From the NCBI GenBank assembly GCA_017481945.1, contig JAFUOJ010000021.1:124001-188000 (forward strand): 64,000 bases of DNA, read 5' to 3'. The first letter of the stretch is position 1. Each line of letters opens with the position of its first letter. Positions 1-10,143 of the stretch are shown piece by piece. The translations under genes were made by a program, and so were the position numbers. Under the pieces are notes generated by a model. It was given only the letters and a program-made list of their open reading frames with translations, had not been told where the DNA came from and ran no database searches. This DNA is from Parabacteroides sp. (GTDB lineage: Bacteria; Bacteroidota; Bacteroidia; Bacteroidales; Tannerellaceae).

Positions 1-1
1 T

Positions 2-544
<543 letters not shown>

Positions 545-575
545 GTAAGTAAGAATTATTAAATAACATGTAAAT

Positions 576-1919
576 ATGAAGAACATCAGTCTTAACATTG
601 ACAAAGCACTGGGTACAGTAAGCAAGGAACAAGTTTACGCTCAGGCAGCAAAGGCAAGCGAATGCAATGCTACATTGCAAAATGGTAACGGAGCCGGTAA
701 CGACTTCTTAGGTTGGTTACATCTCCCCTCTTCTATTACAGACGCAGAATTAGCGGACATTGAGAATACAGCAAACGTACTTCGTTCAAAATGTGAAGTA
801 GTCGTTGCTATCGGTATTGGTGGTAGCTATTTAGGAACTAAAGCAGTTGTAGAAGCATTAAACAACAGCTTCGATTGGTTGCAAGCAGACCGTAAAAATC
901 CAGTATTAGTATATGCAGGACACAATATTGGCGAAGATTATCTATATGAACTTTGCGAAATCCTAAAGAATAAGCAATTCGGTATCATTAACATCTCTAA
1001 GTCAGGAACAACAACTGAGCCTGCATTAGCATTCCGCATGTTGAAAAAACAGTTGGAAGACGCAGTAGGTAAGGAAGAAGCTAAGCAGCGCATTGTTGCC
1101 ATCACAGACGCAAAAAGAGGCGCACTTCGTACTTTAGCAGATCAAGAAGGATATAAAACTTTCATCATTCCTGATAACGTAGGTGGTCGCTTCTCTGTTT
1201 TAACTCCGGTTGGTTTGCTTCCTATTGCTGTTGCCGGTATCAACATTCGTGACTTAGTAGCAGGAGCTGTTTCTATGGAAAAGGCGACAGATGTAAGCGT
1301 TCCTTTCGCAGAAAACATCGCTGAAATCTATGCTGCTACTCGTAACGAACTTTATAAGAGCGGTAAGAAAGTAGAAATCTTGGCTAACTTCCATCCGAAA
1401 TTACATTACATCGCAGAATGGTGGAAACAGCTATACGGCGAAAGTGAAGGTAAAAACGGTAAAGGTATCTTCCCGGCTTCAGTTGATTTAACTACTGATT
1501 TGCACTCTATGGGACAATGGATCCAAGATGGAGAACGTACCATTTTCGAAACTGTTATCTCTGTAGAAGAACCGAATCACACAGTAGTAGTACCGACTGA
1601 TGAAGCAAACTTAGACGGTTTGAACTTCTTAGCAGGTAAACGTGTAGATGAAGTAAACAAGATGGCAGAATTGGGTACTCAGTTAGCACACGTAGACGGC
1701 GGTGTTCCAAATATCAAGATTACTATGCCGGAAGTAAGCGCTTACTACATCGGTCAATTGTTCTACTTCTTCGAAAGAGCATGTGGAATCAGCGGTTATA
1801 TTTTGGGTGTGAATCCATTTGACCAACCAGGCGTAGAAGCTTACAAAAAGAACATGTTTGCTTTATTGAACAAACCGGGATATGAAGCAGAAAGCGCCGC
1901 AATTCGTGCAAGATTGTAA
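576..1919 (+). CDS. pgi: Glucose-6-phosphate isomerase
   Basis: Interconverts glucose-6-phosphate and fructose-6-phosphate in glycolysis and gluconeogenesis. At 447 residues it is the short bacterial form. The sugar-phosphate binding loops are visible: GIGGSYLG near residue 80 and SKSGTTTEP near residue 142. The C-terminal signature has [10 protein letters not shown] with the catalytic lysine near residue 423. The ATG at 576 gives a complete N-terminus. It lies 31 bases after lysS and is followed by a strong terminator at 1941, which ends this transcription unit. Confidence 0.97.
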   Translation: MKNISLNIDKALGTVSKEQVYAQAAKASECNATLQNGNGAGNDFLGWLHLPSSITDAELADIENTANVLRSKCEVVVAIGIGGSYLGTKAVVEALNNSFDWLQADRKNPVLVYAGHNIGEDYLYELCEILKNKQFGIINISKSGTTTEPALAFRMLKKQLEDAVGKEEAKQRIVAITDAKRGALRTLADQEGYKTFIIPDNVGGRFSVLTPVGLLPIAVAGINIRDLVAGAVSMEKATDVSVPFAENIAEIYAATRNELYKSGKKVEILANFHPKLHYIAEWWKQLYGESEGKNGKGIFPASVDLTTDLHSMGQWIQDGERTIFETVISVEEPNHTVVVPTDEANLDGLNFLAGKRVDEVNKMAELGTQLAHVDGGVPNIKITMPEVSAYYIGQLFYFFERACGISGYILGVNPFDQPGVEAYKKNMFALLNKPGYEAESAAIRARL

Positions 1920-1940
1920 TGATAAATTTATTATACACTA

Positions 1941-1981
1941 AAGGAGAGTGCTTGAAAACAAGCTCTCTCCTTTTCTTTTTT
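1941..1981 (+). terminator. Rho-independent terminator after pgi
   Basis: Arms AAGGAGAG-t-GCTTG and CAAGC-t-CTCTCCTT enclose a four-base loop, followed by TTTTCTTTTT. Confidence 0.85.
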
Positions 1982-2003
1982 AACATAGCTCAATCTTATA
2001 TAA

Positions 2004-2744
2004 ATGATTCAAAAAGCAATTTCTCAATACTTACAAAAGCAACAGCATACCCGACTTACTCCTAAAGCTATCTTGTTTGATATGGACGGAGTTCTGTATG
2101 ATTCCATGCGTTTTCATGCACGCTCTTGGTATGAAACTGCAACAAACCATCATCTCATTTCTACTCCGCAGTTGTTTTATCTATATGAAGGAAGAACAGG
2201 AGATAGCACTATCAATGAATTGTATCAGACTACATTTCATCGGGATGCGACAGAAGAAGAGAAACAAAGTATCTACAAAGAAAAAGCAGATCTGTTCAAT
2301 CAATATAACGATGGTAAGGCAATGCCAGGTGCAGCCGAAGTTTTAGCAACAGTCAAAAGTTATAACTTACAAACTTTACTTGTAACAGGATCTGGACAAC
2401 ACAGCTTAATTAATAAATTAGAAAAAGATTATCCGGGTTGTTTCATTCGAGAAAAGATGGTGACAGGTTACGATGTAAAATACGGGAAACCTCATCCGGA
2501 ACCCTATCTTATGGGATTAGAAAAAGCAGGAGTCCAAGCTCACGAAGCAATTGTTATCGAGAATGCTCCTATTGGAGTACGAGCAGGCGTAGCAGCTGGT
2601 ATTTTTACTATTGCAGTCAATACAGGTCCTTTAGAAGACCAAGTACTATTAGAAGCAGGGGCAAACCTACTCTATCCCAATATGACTGCTTTAGCCAAAG
2701 ACTGGAGCAACATTATGAAAGCGATACAAGAAAGTCAATCTTAA
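2004..2744 (+). CDS. HAD-family phosphatase, beta-phosphoglucomutase-like
   Basis: A cytoplasmic haloacid-dehalogenase hydrolase with a phosphoglucomutase-like cap. Motif I is LFDMDGVLYDS (nucleophile Asp near residue 26). Motif II is LLVTGSG, motif III the lysine in KYGKPHPEP, and motif IV is degenerate (VIENAPIG, where an acidic ED pair is usual). The cap domain lies between about residues 40 and 110. The length (246 residues) fits the subfamily that dephosphorylates or isomerises small sugar phosphates. The substrate cannot be read from sequence, but the position after pgi suggests sugar phosphate metabolism. It has its own terminator and sits between two terminators. Confidence 0.85.
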   Translation: MIQKAISQYLQKQQHTRLTPKAILFDMDGVLYDSMRFHARSWYETATNHHLISTPQLFYLYEGRTGDSTINELYQTTFHRDATEEEKQSIYKEKADLFNQYNDGKAMPGAAEVLATVKSYNLQTLLVTGSGQHSLINKLEKDYPGCFIREKMVTGYDVKYGKPHPEPYLMGLEKAGVQAHEAIVIENAPIGVRAGVAAGIFTIAVNTGPLEDQVLLEAGANLLYPNMTALAKDWSNIMKAIQESQS

Positions 2745-2762
2745 TAAAAGATGTAAAGACTT

Positions 2763-2817
2763 AACAGGCGATAAGCTATCGGATCAAAAAATCTGAATGC
2801 TTATCGCCTGTTTTTTT
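2763..2817 (+). terminator. Terminator after HAD phosphatase
   Basis: Arms AACAGGCGATAAGC and GCTTATCGCCTGTT are perfect complements, followed by seven T. Confidence 0.9.
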
Positions 2818-2869
2818 CATGCCTACTCCTTTTTTGTTCCCTGCCTATCCATCTACAAATCTATGCCTA

Positions 2870-2917
2870 TCAAAAAACAAAAGAGCTGCTTCCCTTTATC
2901 GAGAAACAGCTCTTTTG
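2870..2917 (-). terminator. Terminator for the TIM-barrel gene
   Basis: Arms AAAAGAGCTG and CAGCTCTTTT. The A-rich flank on the low side gives the U tract for minus-strand transcription; the high side is also T-rich, so it may act in both directions. Confidence 0.75.
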
Positions 2918-2937
2918 TTTTTATTCTATAACCAATC

Positions 2938-3813
2938 TTATTTTACGAAAGCAGCATTGTTCAAATAATCAAAGCTCTTCTTTACATCTTCCTGTGGAGT
3001 TGTATCGTAACGTTCTACTTCGACATACCAGTCTTTCATACCGTTTGCGTATGCTTGATCAAAGATAGCCTTATAATCCAACTTACCACTACCACCGATA
3101 GCAGTTTCGTCTTTGATATGAAGGATTGGGAAACGATTCGGATATTTCTTCAAATATTCTACTGGATCTTTGCCACCGCGCATTACCCAATATACGTCCA
3201 TCTGGAACATTACATGGTCAGGACTTGAATTTTCCAACATTGCGTCATAGATTGTCTGTCCGTCAATCTGTTTGAATTCATAATCGTGGTTATGATACCC
3301 GAACTTAATACCTGCACCAGCAGCAGCTAAACCAATCTGATAGAAATAATCACCAAAGTATCTCTTCAAATCGTCCATTGTTGCCTTTTCATTAATCGGA
3401 GAAACAGGCATAACCATATATTTCATACCAGCGGTATTATGCGTTTCAATAGCCTTATTCCACCAATCCAAATCTTTAGCCATATCGTCGCTCAAGAACT
3501 TAGACAAGTGTGCACTGGTCGGCTTCATGCCCAAATCATTACAAATTTTCTTGAATTCAGCCGGATCCAAACCGTAAATCTTACCGTCGCTGTATCCTGC
3601 AGTTTCCAAATTCACATACCCCATCTTTGAAACGATTTCCAATACTTTCTGGATACCTAAATCTTTAATATCGTCTCTCAAAGAATACAACTGAAGACCT
3701 ATATTCTTAGCTGGAGCTGAACTTCCGGCACAAGAAGTTAATACTTGAGGCATTACCAAACCTCCTGCAAGCAACATAGAAGCCCGCTTTAAAAAGTCAC
3801 GTCTGTTCTGCAT
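2938..3813 (-). CDS. Secreted sugar phosphate isomerase/epimerase-like TIM-barrel protein
   Basis: The AP-endonuclease-2/xylose-isomerase-like TIM-barrel fold is suggested by GLQLYSLRDDI near residue 38, the histidine-rich strand FGYHNHDYEF, the QMDVYWV segment and the C-terminal WYVEVERYD. Metal ligands (Glu, His, Asp) typical of the fold appear in these strands. The N-terminus starts with a twin-arginine motif (NRRDFLKR), a hydrophobic stretch and LTSC, so it is probably exported through Tat and may be lipid-anchored in the periplasm. Length 291 is normal. A TAnnTTTG element lies at 3848-3855. The substrate is unknown; many paralogues act on oxidised sugars. Confidence 0.8.
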   Translation of the reverse strand: MQNRRDFLKRASMLLAGGLVMPQVLTSCAGSSAPAKNIGLQLYSLRDDIKDLGIQKVLEIVSKMGYVNLETAGYSDGKIYGLDPAEFKKICNDLGMKPTSAHLSKFLSDDMAKDLDWWNKAIETHNTAGMKYMVMPVSPINEKATMDDLKRYFGDYFYQIGLAAAGAGIKFGYHNHDYEFKQIDGQTIYDAMLENSSPDHVMFQMDVYWVMRGGKDPVEYLKKYPNRFPILHIKDETAIGGSGKLDYKAIFDQAYANGMKDWYVEVERYDTTPQEDVKKSFDYLNNAAFVK

Positions 3814-3847
3814 AGTATAAATAATTAAGTTTACTTCGGATTTTGCA

Positions 3848-3855
3848 CAAAAGTA
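3848..3855 (-). promoter_or_regulatory. Bacteroidetes -7 element for the TIM-barrel gene
   Basis: The minus strand reads TACTTTTG, matching TAnnTTTG, about 35 bases before the start codon. No clear -33 box. Confidence 0.55.
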
Positions 3856-3918
3856 AGATTATATTTTAATGAACTCTAACGAAACCACGTTAAAATCCTC
3901 AAAAAATTTCCATATCTA

Positions 3919-4824
3919 TTACTTTTCTAAAGTAAAGTTCTTACGACCGATTAAATTGCCATCAGCAAAGATGTCTACGCGGTACGTTCCCGGAGAAAGA
4001 AACTCTTCAATATTCCAATACATTGTCACCGAAAGTTCTTCTCCATCATACTCTACCATTTTCTTCATGGAGTAGTTAATTTCCTTTCCTTCAAAAGTAA
4101 AGACATCTGCACGACTCTTCAACAGTATATCATCATCCGGTTTCATAATACGCACGTAGATCGTTTTCTCTCCAACCGGGGCTGTAATATTTTTGGCAAT
4201 TCGGAAATCAACGACAAACTGTTCCATCTTCTTGATTACTTTCGCCTTTTTGCCTCGCCCATTTACCGGAGTTACAGTGATACCCGTTGCGTCCAAACGA
4301 CTGGCTAAAGTAACACGCTCTGTCAGTTTCTCTTTTTCCTTTTTCAATGCACTTGCAGTAGAAGAGGCTTGTTTATATTTCTTTACCGCTTCATTCTTCT
4401 CTACAGTCAACTTTTCATTTGCTCGGTTCAAAGAGTCGATTTGAATCACATAGTTACGCATAATCTTACGTAATGTCTGCAATTCTTTCTTCAAACGAGC
4501 TATTTCTTTTGTATTAGTAGCTTTAACCGTACGTAGTTCTTCTTGTAAGCGTTGCACCTTAGCTTGTTCCACAGATAACAAGTTCAACAAAGAATCGTTA
4601 CTAATGTTAAATTTATATCCCTCGTATTGCAAAGACAATTCGTTGAATTCATCTTCCAACATCTCCTTATCTAACGTGTACGTCTGTTCTAACTCTTCCA
4701 TTTGCTGATTTTGATGGAAAATATAATAGGCAGCACCAGCAACAATTAACAGTAATACAATCACTGCCACGATAAGCAGGGACATCTTATTTATTTCCTT
4801 AGTCTCTTTCTTTTCCGTATCCAT
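3919..4824 (-). CDS. Membrane-anchored coiled-coil protein of unknown function
   Basis: No family recognised. After a short charged N-terminus (MDTEKKETKEINK) comes one membrane helix (about residues 14-34). A long heptad-rich coiled coil (about 38-175) follows, then a globular C-terminal domain rich in beta strands. The domain ends with GTYRVDIFADGNLIGRK. The likely topology is a cytoplasmic N-terminus with a periplasmic coiled coil and sensor- or scaffold-like domain. An upstream in-frame ATG at 4848 exists, but the -7 element TACCTTTG at 4850-4857 would place the RNA start next to it, so the ATG at 4824 is preferred. It stands between the TIM-barrel gene and the MscS channel, all on the same strand. 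Confidence 0.75.
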   Translation of the reverse strand: MDTEKKETKEINKMSLLIVAVIVLLLIVAGAAYYIFHQNQQMEELEQTYTLDKEMLEDEFNELSLQYEGYKFNISNDSLLNLLSVEQAKVQRLQEELRTVKATNTKEIARLKKELQTLRKIMRNYVIQIDSLNRANEKLTVEKNEAVKKYKQASSTASALKKEKEKLTERVTLASRLDATGITVTPVNGRGKKAKVIKKMEQFVVDFRIAKNITAPVGEKTIYVRIMKPDDDILLKSRADVFTFEGKEINYSMKKMVEYDGEELSVTMYWNIEEFLSPGTYRVDIFADGNLIGRKNFTLEK

Positions 4825-4849
4825 ACAATCACTACTAAAAATGAACACG

Positions 4850-4857
4850 CAAAGGTA
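4850..4857 (-). promoter_or_regulatory. -7 element deciding the start of the coiled-coil gene
   Basis: The minus strand reads TACCTTTG. It lies immediately upstream of the alternative ATG at 4848, which argues for translation from 4824. Confidence 0.55.
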
Positions 4858-4925
4858 GTATTTAATCAGTTGTTAAGAAAAGGAATAGCAGGTTATTATA
4901 CTTTTTTTGCGAAAAAACGAGTGAA

Positions 4926-6218
4926 TCACTTATTTTCATTTGAGACATTTTCAGCTTCTCTTGGAACAGTAGAAGCATTTCCATTACGAAACGATGTATA
5001 GTGAGGAGAAAGTATTTCAACACCCGCTGCAATAAACTTATCTTGGATATTCTGATAAAGATTAGCATAAAGTTGATTTAAAGAGCCTGCCTCTTTTACA
5101 TAGGCATTAATCTGGTAGATAGGGAAAAAGTCACGCAATGCTGTCTCCTGTACGAAAGGTTCAGGTTCGCTACTTACTCCCGGAGTAGCTTTTGCTGCGT
5201 CAATCAATAGCTGATGAACCTTTCGCCAAGGGACCTCATAACTGATTGTTACCTCCGTATGTACGATCAATCCCAAATTCCGAGCAGATTCACTATAATT
5301 TGTTGTTTGAGAAGACATCATAAAAGAGTTAGGAATCGTAACCAATTCATTCTTGGGAGTTCGTATTCGAGTGACCAATGCACTTTTCTCCACTACAAAC
5401 CCAACTGTATCGTTCAGCTTTATTCGATCCCCTAATTTGAAAGGGCGCATATAAGTAATAACAAAGCCCGCAATAATATTCCCAATAACCGTACTCGATC
5501 CTAAAGAGACTATCAGACCCACAAAAACCGATATGCCTTTAAACTCTCCGGAATCGGCACCGGGCAGATAGGGATAAATCATTGCCAACATAAAAGCATA
5601 TAATAGAAAACGAACAATATGATAAGTAGGTTGTGCCCAATCTGCATAAAACCCGGCAATCTTTAACCGACCATCTTCTATTTGTTCCGTTATGTACCGG
5701 ATGAAACGCACGACATAACGAATGACTAAGACAATTACAATAATCGTACACAAATTAGGAATATAGTCCACGATTCCTCTCCATATTATTTTTATCGGTT
5801 TCCAAATATAAGAGAACAGTAAAGAGGCTAAATCCTTTGTTTCAGGGAATATAGAGAAAAGAATCGGAACCGAAATCAGTAGCTGTACACTTACCAAAAA
5901 CCAACGGACTAAATTGGCAAAAGAAATCAATATAGAGACCTGCTTGTCCGGATCTATCAATTCATAGCCATGAAAACTAATCGATTTCAGCTTTGTATCT
6001 CTCAATGCCGTAATCTTCCTCTTTACTCTTTTATAAACAAAAGAAGTTACGCCCAACAATAGTAGCTGAAACAATAAAACAAGGCCAAAAGAGAAGATTC
6101 GCCGGACCTCCAAATGCTCCAAAGAAAACGTTTGTACCTTCTTGATTAAGCCTCCTTCTGCTTGTAATAAAAACACAGACGAAAGTAACAAAAGTATTAA
6201 AAAAGCAAGTCGTTTCAT
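4926..6218 (-). CDS. MscS-type mechanosensitive channel
   Basis: An inner-membrane small-conductance mechanosensitive channel that releases solutes on hypo-osmotic shock. The protein has 430 residues: a signal-like N-terminal helix, several membrane helices between about 25 and 240, and the pore helix region GSSTVIGNIIAGFVITYMRPFKLGDRI. The beta domain (FVVEKSALVTRIRTPKNELVTIPNS) and the C-terminal alpha/beta domain (about 320-400) follow. The combination of pore sequence and beta domain is characteristic. The 430-residue length is longer than E. coli MscS and close to YnaI/YbdG-like members with extra N-terminal helices. It is divergent from guaA, sharing a 108-base intergenic region. Confidence 0.9.
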   Translation of the reverse strand: MKRLAFLILLLLSSVFLLQAEGGLIKKVQTFSLEHLEVRRIFSFGLVLLFQLLLLGVTSFVYKRVKRKITALRDTKLKSISFHGYELIDPDKQVSILISFANLVRWFLVSVQLLISVPILFSIFPETKDLASLLFSYIWKPIKIIWRGIVDYIPNLCTIIVIVLVIRYVVRFIRYITEQIEDGRLKIAGFYADWAQPTYHIVRFLLYAFMLAMIYPYLPGADSGEFKGISVFVGLIVSLGSSTVIGNIIAGFVITYMRPFKLGDRIKLNDTVGFVVEKSALVTRIRTPKNELVTIPNSFMMSSQTTNYSESARNLGLIVHTEVTISYEVPWRKVHQLLIDAAKATPGVSSEPEPFVQETALRDFFPIYQINAYVKEAGSLNQLYANLYQNIQDKFIAAGVEILSPHYTSFRNGNASTVPREAENVSNENK

Positions 6219-6291
6219 TTATTTTGTAACTTTAATGAATAATAGTATAACCTTTTGCCGAAAGAATGGTTCAATTTACAGAGATTATTTC

Positions 6292-6299
6292 TACCTTTG
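6292..6299 (+). promoter_or_regulatory. -7 element of guaA promoter
   Basis: TACCTTTG, 27 bases before the guaA ATG, matches the TAnnTTTG consensus. Confidence 0.65.
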
Positions 6300-6326
6300 C
6301 GCGACTCTATATAAATAATAATTTGC

Positions 6327-7847
6327 ATGCACGAGAAACTTATTATTCTTGATTTCGGCTCGCAAACAACTCAATTGATTGGACGAAGAATCCGCGAGTT
6401 GAATATGTACTGTGAGATTGTCCCTTACAACAAATTTCCGCATGACGCTACAGATGTAAAAGGAGTTATTCTCTCTGGAAGTCCCTACTCAGTGTACGAT
6501 GAAAATGCGTTCAAAGCAGATTTAAGTGAAATACGTGGCAAATATCCGGTGTTAGGTATTTGTTACGGTGCCCAGTTCTTAGCTTATACCTCTGGCGGAA
6601 ACGTTGAACCGGCTAATTCCCGAGAGTATGGACGAGCCAATTTATCGTTCATTGATAATAACGATGAATTACTGAAAGGTATCCACATTGGTTCACAAAT
6701 CTGGATGTCTCACGGGGATACAATTACAGTCCTACCTGATCATTTTAAAGTGATCGCAAGTACCAATGATGTGAAAGCTGCCGCATATCACGTAGAAGGA
6801 GAAAAAACCTGGGGTGTACAGTTTCATCCGGAAGTTTTCCATTCAACAGATGGCACAAAACTATTAGATAATTTCCTAACCATTTGTGGATGTGCCAAGG
6901 ATTGGACTCCCGCCTCTTTCATTGAATCTACCGTCACAGAACTAAAAGAAAAATTAGGTAACGACAAAGTAATTTTAGCTCTTTCAGGAGGAGTTGATTC
7001 TTCTGTAACAGCTGTGTTATTAAACAAAGCCATCGGAAAGAATTTAACTTGTATCTTCGTAAATCATGGACTACTTCGCAAAAACGAATTTGCAAACGTT
7101 TTAAAAGACTATGAACATTTAGGATTAAACGTTATCGGAGTAGACGCAAAAGCAAAATTCTATAAAGAATTGGCAGGAGTCACTGAGCCGGAAAAGAAAC
7201 GTAAAATCATCGGAAAAGGATTCATCGACGTCTTTGACGAGGAAGCCAGCAAACTAAAAGACATCAAATGGTTAGCTCAAGGAACCATCTATCCGGACGT
7301 AATCGAATCCCTTTCTATTACAGGAACAGTGATAAAAAGCCATCACAACGTTGGAGGTCTCCCTGCAAAAATGAACCTAAAGTTAGTCGAACCGTTACGC
7401 CTACTATTTAAAGACGAGGTCCGCCGTGTCGGTATCGAATTAGGAATGCAACCGCATTTAATCAAACGTCATCCCTTCCCCGGACCCGGCTTAGGTATTC
7501 GTATCTTAGGAGACATAACCCCTGAGAAAGTACGTATCCTGCAAGAGGCAGACGATATATACATGTCGCTCATGCGCGAATGGGGATTGTATGACAAAAT
7601 CTGGCAAGCAGGCGTTATTCTCCTCCCCATCCAATCCGTAGGAGTAATGGGTGATGAACGTACATACGAAAACACAGTCGCGTTACGTGCCGTAACCTCA
7701 ACAGACGCAATGACTGCCGACTGGGCACAACTTCCTTACGAATTCCTGGCCAAAGTTTCTAACGAAATCATCAACAAAGTCAAAGGCGTAAACCGCGTAG
7801 TGTACGACATCAGCTCCAAACCACCAGCAACAATTGAGTGGGAATAA
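6327..7847 (+). CDS. guaA: GMP synthase (glutamine-hydrolysing)
   Basis: Converts XMP to GMP with glutamine and ATP, the last step of GMP synthesis. The class I glutaminase domain (about 1-190) has the nucleophile in LGICYGAQF and the His-Glu pair in VQFHPEV. The ATP pyrophosphatase domain has the P-loop LSGGVDSS (near residue 215). The dimerisation domain ends with KPPATIEWE, the conserved C-terminus. Length 506 is normal. Transcribed alone: its own -7 element upstream and a terminator downstream. Confidence 0.98.
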   Translation: MHEKLIILDFGSQTTQLIGRRIRELNMYCEIVPYNKFPHDATDVKGVILSGSPYSVYDENAFKADLSEIRGKYPVLGICYGAQFLAYTSGGNVEPANSREYGRANLSFIDNNDELLKGIHIGSQIWMSHGDTITVLPDHFKVIASTNDVKAAAYHVEGEKTWGVQFHPEVFHSTDGTKLLDNFLTICGCAKDWTPASFIESTVTELKEKLGNDKVILALSGGVDSSVTAVLLNKAIGKNLTCIFVNHGLLRKNEFANVLKDYEHLGLNVIGVDAKAKFYKELAGVTEPEKKRKIIGKGFIDVFDEEASKLKDIKWLAQGTIYPDVIESLSITGTVIKSHHNVGGLPAKMNLKLVEPLRLLFKDEVRRVGIELGMQPHLIKRHPFPGPGLGIRILGDITPEKVRILQEADDIYMSLMREWGLYDKIWQAGVILLPIQSVGVMGDERTYENTVALRAVTSTDAMTADWAQLPYEFLAKVSNEIINKVKGVNRVVYDISSKPPATIEWE

Positions 7848-7874
7848 AAAAAGCCCTTTTAAAAGCATATTTCG

Positions 7875-7911
7875 ATAACCTCAACCCTCAAAAAGTTGAG
7901 GTTATTTTATT
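7875..7911 (+). terminator. Terminator after guaA
   Basis: Arms ATAACCTCAAC and GTTGAGGTTAT around a nine-base loop, followed by TTTATTG. Confidence 0.8.
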
Positions 7912-8441
7912 GATACATAGCTTCCAGTATACTCTGGAGCCTTTTTTAGCAAATATATTAACGAATGTAATTTAACACCAATTTTTGACACCAGTACCAT
8001 TAGCAACCATTTTTCTAAGTAATATTTTGCCAGTAACTTTGAGGTAGAAAAAATATTGTTCAAGGGCCTCGACTTCTATTTTTGGAACACTATACTTTAA
8101 ATAAAAAGATAAGTTTTTAGATAGAAGGTTCGAAAGAGGGGATAGCCGACCTCAATGATTTTGATTTCTCAAAACAAGCAAAGGCCGTGCTCATGGAGCT
8201 CACTCTGAAAGGACAAAAACTTCGAGCGGTACATACAGCCGTGCTTTGGTGGACAACAATTCGTTAAAATGGATAAAACTACCCAATAATACGATGCCGA
8301 GGGTGGTGAAAATTTAATACCGGATGAGTTATGATTTAATCTCTAAAAAGTAACCCTATTCCACTATAGGACTGCTTTTGTGATTAAGATTTATTCAATG
8401 CATTTTTCTGTTATCCTTAAATAACGTTGTTCTAAAAGCTC
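7912..8441. other. Gene-poor stretch with a probable gene remnant
   Basis: Between guaA and the AspT-like gene there is no intact gene. A small hairpin (TTCCAG/CTGGAG at about 7922-7939, then CTTTTTT) may be a second terminator. The stretch at 8121-8267 is locally richer in GC and has coding-like character; it is listed separately. Nothing else was recognised. Confidence 0.6.
8121..8267 (+). pseudogene. Possible gene remnant, unidentified
   Basis: An open frame of 48 codons without a start codon follows an in-frame stop. It contains ADLNDFDFSKQAKAV and then KGQKLRAVHTAVLWW, and ends at a TAA. Base composition differs from the very AT-rich flanks, so this looks like the residue of a protein gene rather than ordinary spacer. 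I do not recognise the family. It could also be chance. Confidence 0.3.
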
Positions 8442-8449
8442 TATCTTTG
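8442..8449 (+). promoter_or_regulatory. -7 element of the AspT-like gene
   Basis: TATCTTTG, 23 bases before the ATG at 8473. Confidence 0.65.
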
Positions 8450-8472
8450 CACTAATTCAACAAAAACAAAAT

Positions 8473-10143
8473 ATGAATTGGTTACATGAGGCTTTTTTAG
8501 AGCCAACAAAGATACAGGCTATTATTATCATCTCATTGGTTTCGGCTATCGGATTGTATTTAGGACGAATCAAAGTTTTCAATATCTCTTTAGGTATCAC
8601 ATTTGTCTTTTTTGCGGGTATTTTGGCTGGACATTTCGGTATCGTAGTGAATCCAGATATGCTTCAGTTTGTTCAAAGTTTCGGGTTGGTTCTTTTCGTT
8701 TATGCTTTAGGATTGCAAGTCGGTCCTGGTTTCTTTTCTTCTTTGAAAAAGGGGGGAGTTGCCATGAATATGATGGGCTTAGGGGTGATCCTACTGGGGC
8801 TTTTAATGACTTTAATATTACATTGGACAACAGGAATTTCTCTTCCCAATATGATTGGGCTACTATGTGGAGCCGTTACCAATACACCAGCTTTAGGAGC
8901 TGCCCAGCAAGCGTTACTTCAAATAAATCCAGATAGCAACAACGAAGTTATGGATATGGCTTTGGCTTGTGCTGTCACCTATCCTCTTGGAGTTGTAGGG
9001 GTAATCTTAGCAATCATCCTTTTAAAAGGACTCTTTTTAGATAAACAGGGACAAGAACAGAAAGGACCAAGAGACAATACAACTTACATAGCCGAATTTC
9101 AAGTAAGTAATCCAGCTATTTATGGGAAAAGTATCAAAGACATAATGAAACTAACCAACAAACATTTCGTCATTTCCCGTATTTGGCGAAATGGGAAGGT
9201 GAGTATCCCAACGTCTGATACTTTATTGAATGAACACGACCATTTACTTATCATTTCTGTAAAATCAGACGTTGAAAACATTAAGACCCTCTTTGGGGAA
9301 CAGGAGAATGTAGATTGGAATAAGGAGGGGATAGATTGGAATGCGATTGACAGTCAACTAATATCTCGCCGTATTGTTGTTTCTCGTAGTAAAATAAACG
9401 GGGTTAAATTAGGTTCACTTCGTTTACGTAATTTATACGGTATTAATATCACTCGTGTAAACCGTGCAGGCATTGACCTGTTAGCCTCACCTGATTTACA
9501 TTTACAGATCGGTGACCGATTAACAATCGTAGGAGAAGCAAACTCTGTAAATACAGTAGGAAAAATTTTAGGAGATGAGATTAAACGATTAAACAATCCA
9601 AATCTGTTATCAGTATTCATCGGAATTTCTTTAGGTCTGTTATTAGGAGCTTTACCAATATCTATTCCTGGAATTAGTATGCCTATTAAATTGGGACTTG
9701 CAGGGGGACCCATCATAATTGGTATTTTAATGGGAGCTTTTGGTCCCCGCTTTCATTTGACAACTTATACAACAATGAGTGCAAACTTAATGCTTCGTCA
9801 ATTGGGTATTATTATTTATCTGGCAGGGTTAGGTATTGAATCCGGGGCTAACTTCTTCGAAACGGTTTTTCGTGCAGAGGGATTACTCTGGATCGGCTTA
9901 GGTTTCTTATTAACGATTGTACCGGTTTTAATTGTCGGATACATAGCTTCCCAATTCTTAAAATTAGACTATGCACACAATGTAGGTATGCTTTGCGGAT
10001 GTATGGCCAATCCAATGGCATTAAACTATGCAAATACTACCGTAGAGGGAGACTCTCCTTCAGTTGCTTATGCCACTGTTTATCCATTCTCAATGTTTAT
10101 ACGTGTTATCTCGGCACAGCTATTACTAATGTTTTTTCTTTAA
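8473..10143 (+). CDS. AspT/YidE-family transporter with two TrkA-C domains
   Basis: A 556-residue inner-membrane protein of the aspartate:alanine exchanger family. There are two membrane halves (about 10-190 and 380-556) of five or so helices each, with the conserved GLQVGPGFF and GCMANPMALNY segments. Between them lie two TrkA-C (RCK-C) regulatory domains (about 205-285 and 295-375; the second ends with LQIGDRLTIVG). The family exchanges small organic anions or amino acids; the substrate here is unknown. It ends convergently against the next gene with a four-base overlap. Confidence 0.88.
   Translation: MNWLHEAFLEPTKIQAIIIISLVSAIGLYLGRIKVFNISLGITFVFFAGILAGHFGIVVNPDMLQFVQSFGLVLFVYALGLQVGPGFFSSLKKGGVAMNMMGLGVILLGLLMTLILHWTTGISLPNMIGLLCGAVTNTPALGAAQQALLQINPDSNNEVMDMALACAVTYPLGVVGVILAIILLKGLFLDKQGQEQKGPRDNTTYIAEFQVSNPAIYGKSIKDIMKLTNKHFVISRIWRNGKVSIPTSDTLLNEHDHLLIISVKSDVENIKTLFGEQENVDWNKEGIDWNAIDSQLISRRIVVSRSKINGVKLGSLRLRNLYGINITRVNRAGIDLLASPDLHLQIGDRLTIVGEANSVNTVGKILGDEIKRLNNPNLLSVFIGISLGLLLGALPISIPGISMPIKLGLAGGPIIIGILMGAFGPRFHLTTYTTMSANLMLRQLGIIIYLAGLGIESGANFFETVFRAEGLLWIGLGFLLTIVPVLIVGYIASQFLKLDYAHNVGMLCGCMANPMALNYANTTVEGDSPSVAYATVYPFSMFIRVISAQLLLMFFL

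Noticed and set aside
4824-4848. Upstream start (ATG at 4848) for the coiled-coil gene
   Set aside because: The -7 element TACCTTTG at 4850-4857 would place this ATG at or before the transcription start.
8120-8140. tRNA T-arm-like GGTTCGAAA
   Set aside because: No acceptor or anticodon stem can be built around it; no tRNA gene was found in the window.
9354-9716. 120-codon antisense frame in the AspT-like gene
   Set aside because: It is a shadow of the well-supported transporter frame; composition (Pro, Ile, Arg rich) reflects reverse reading of membrane codons.
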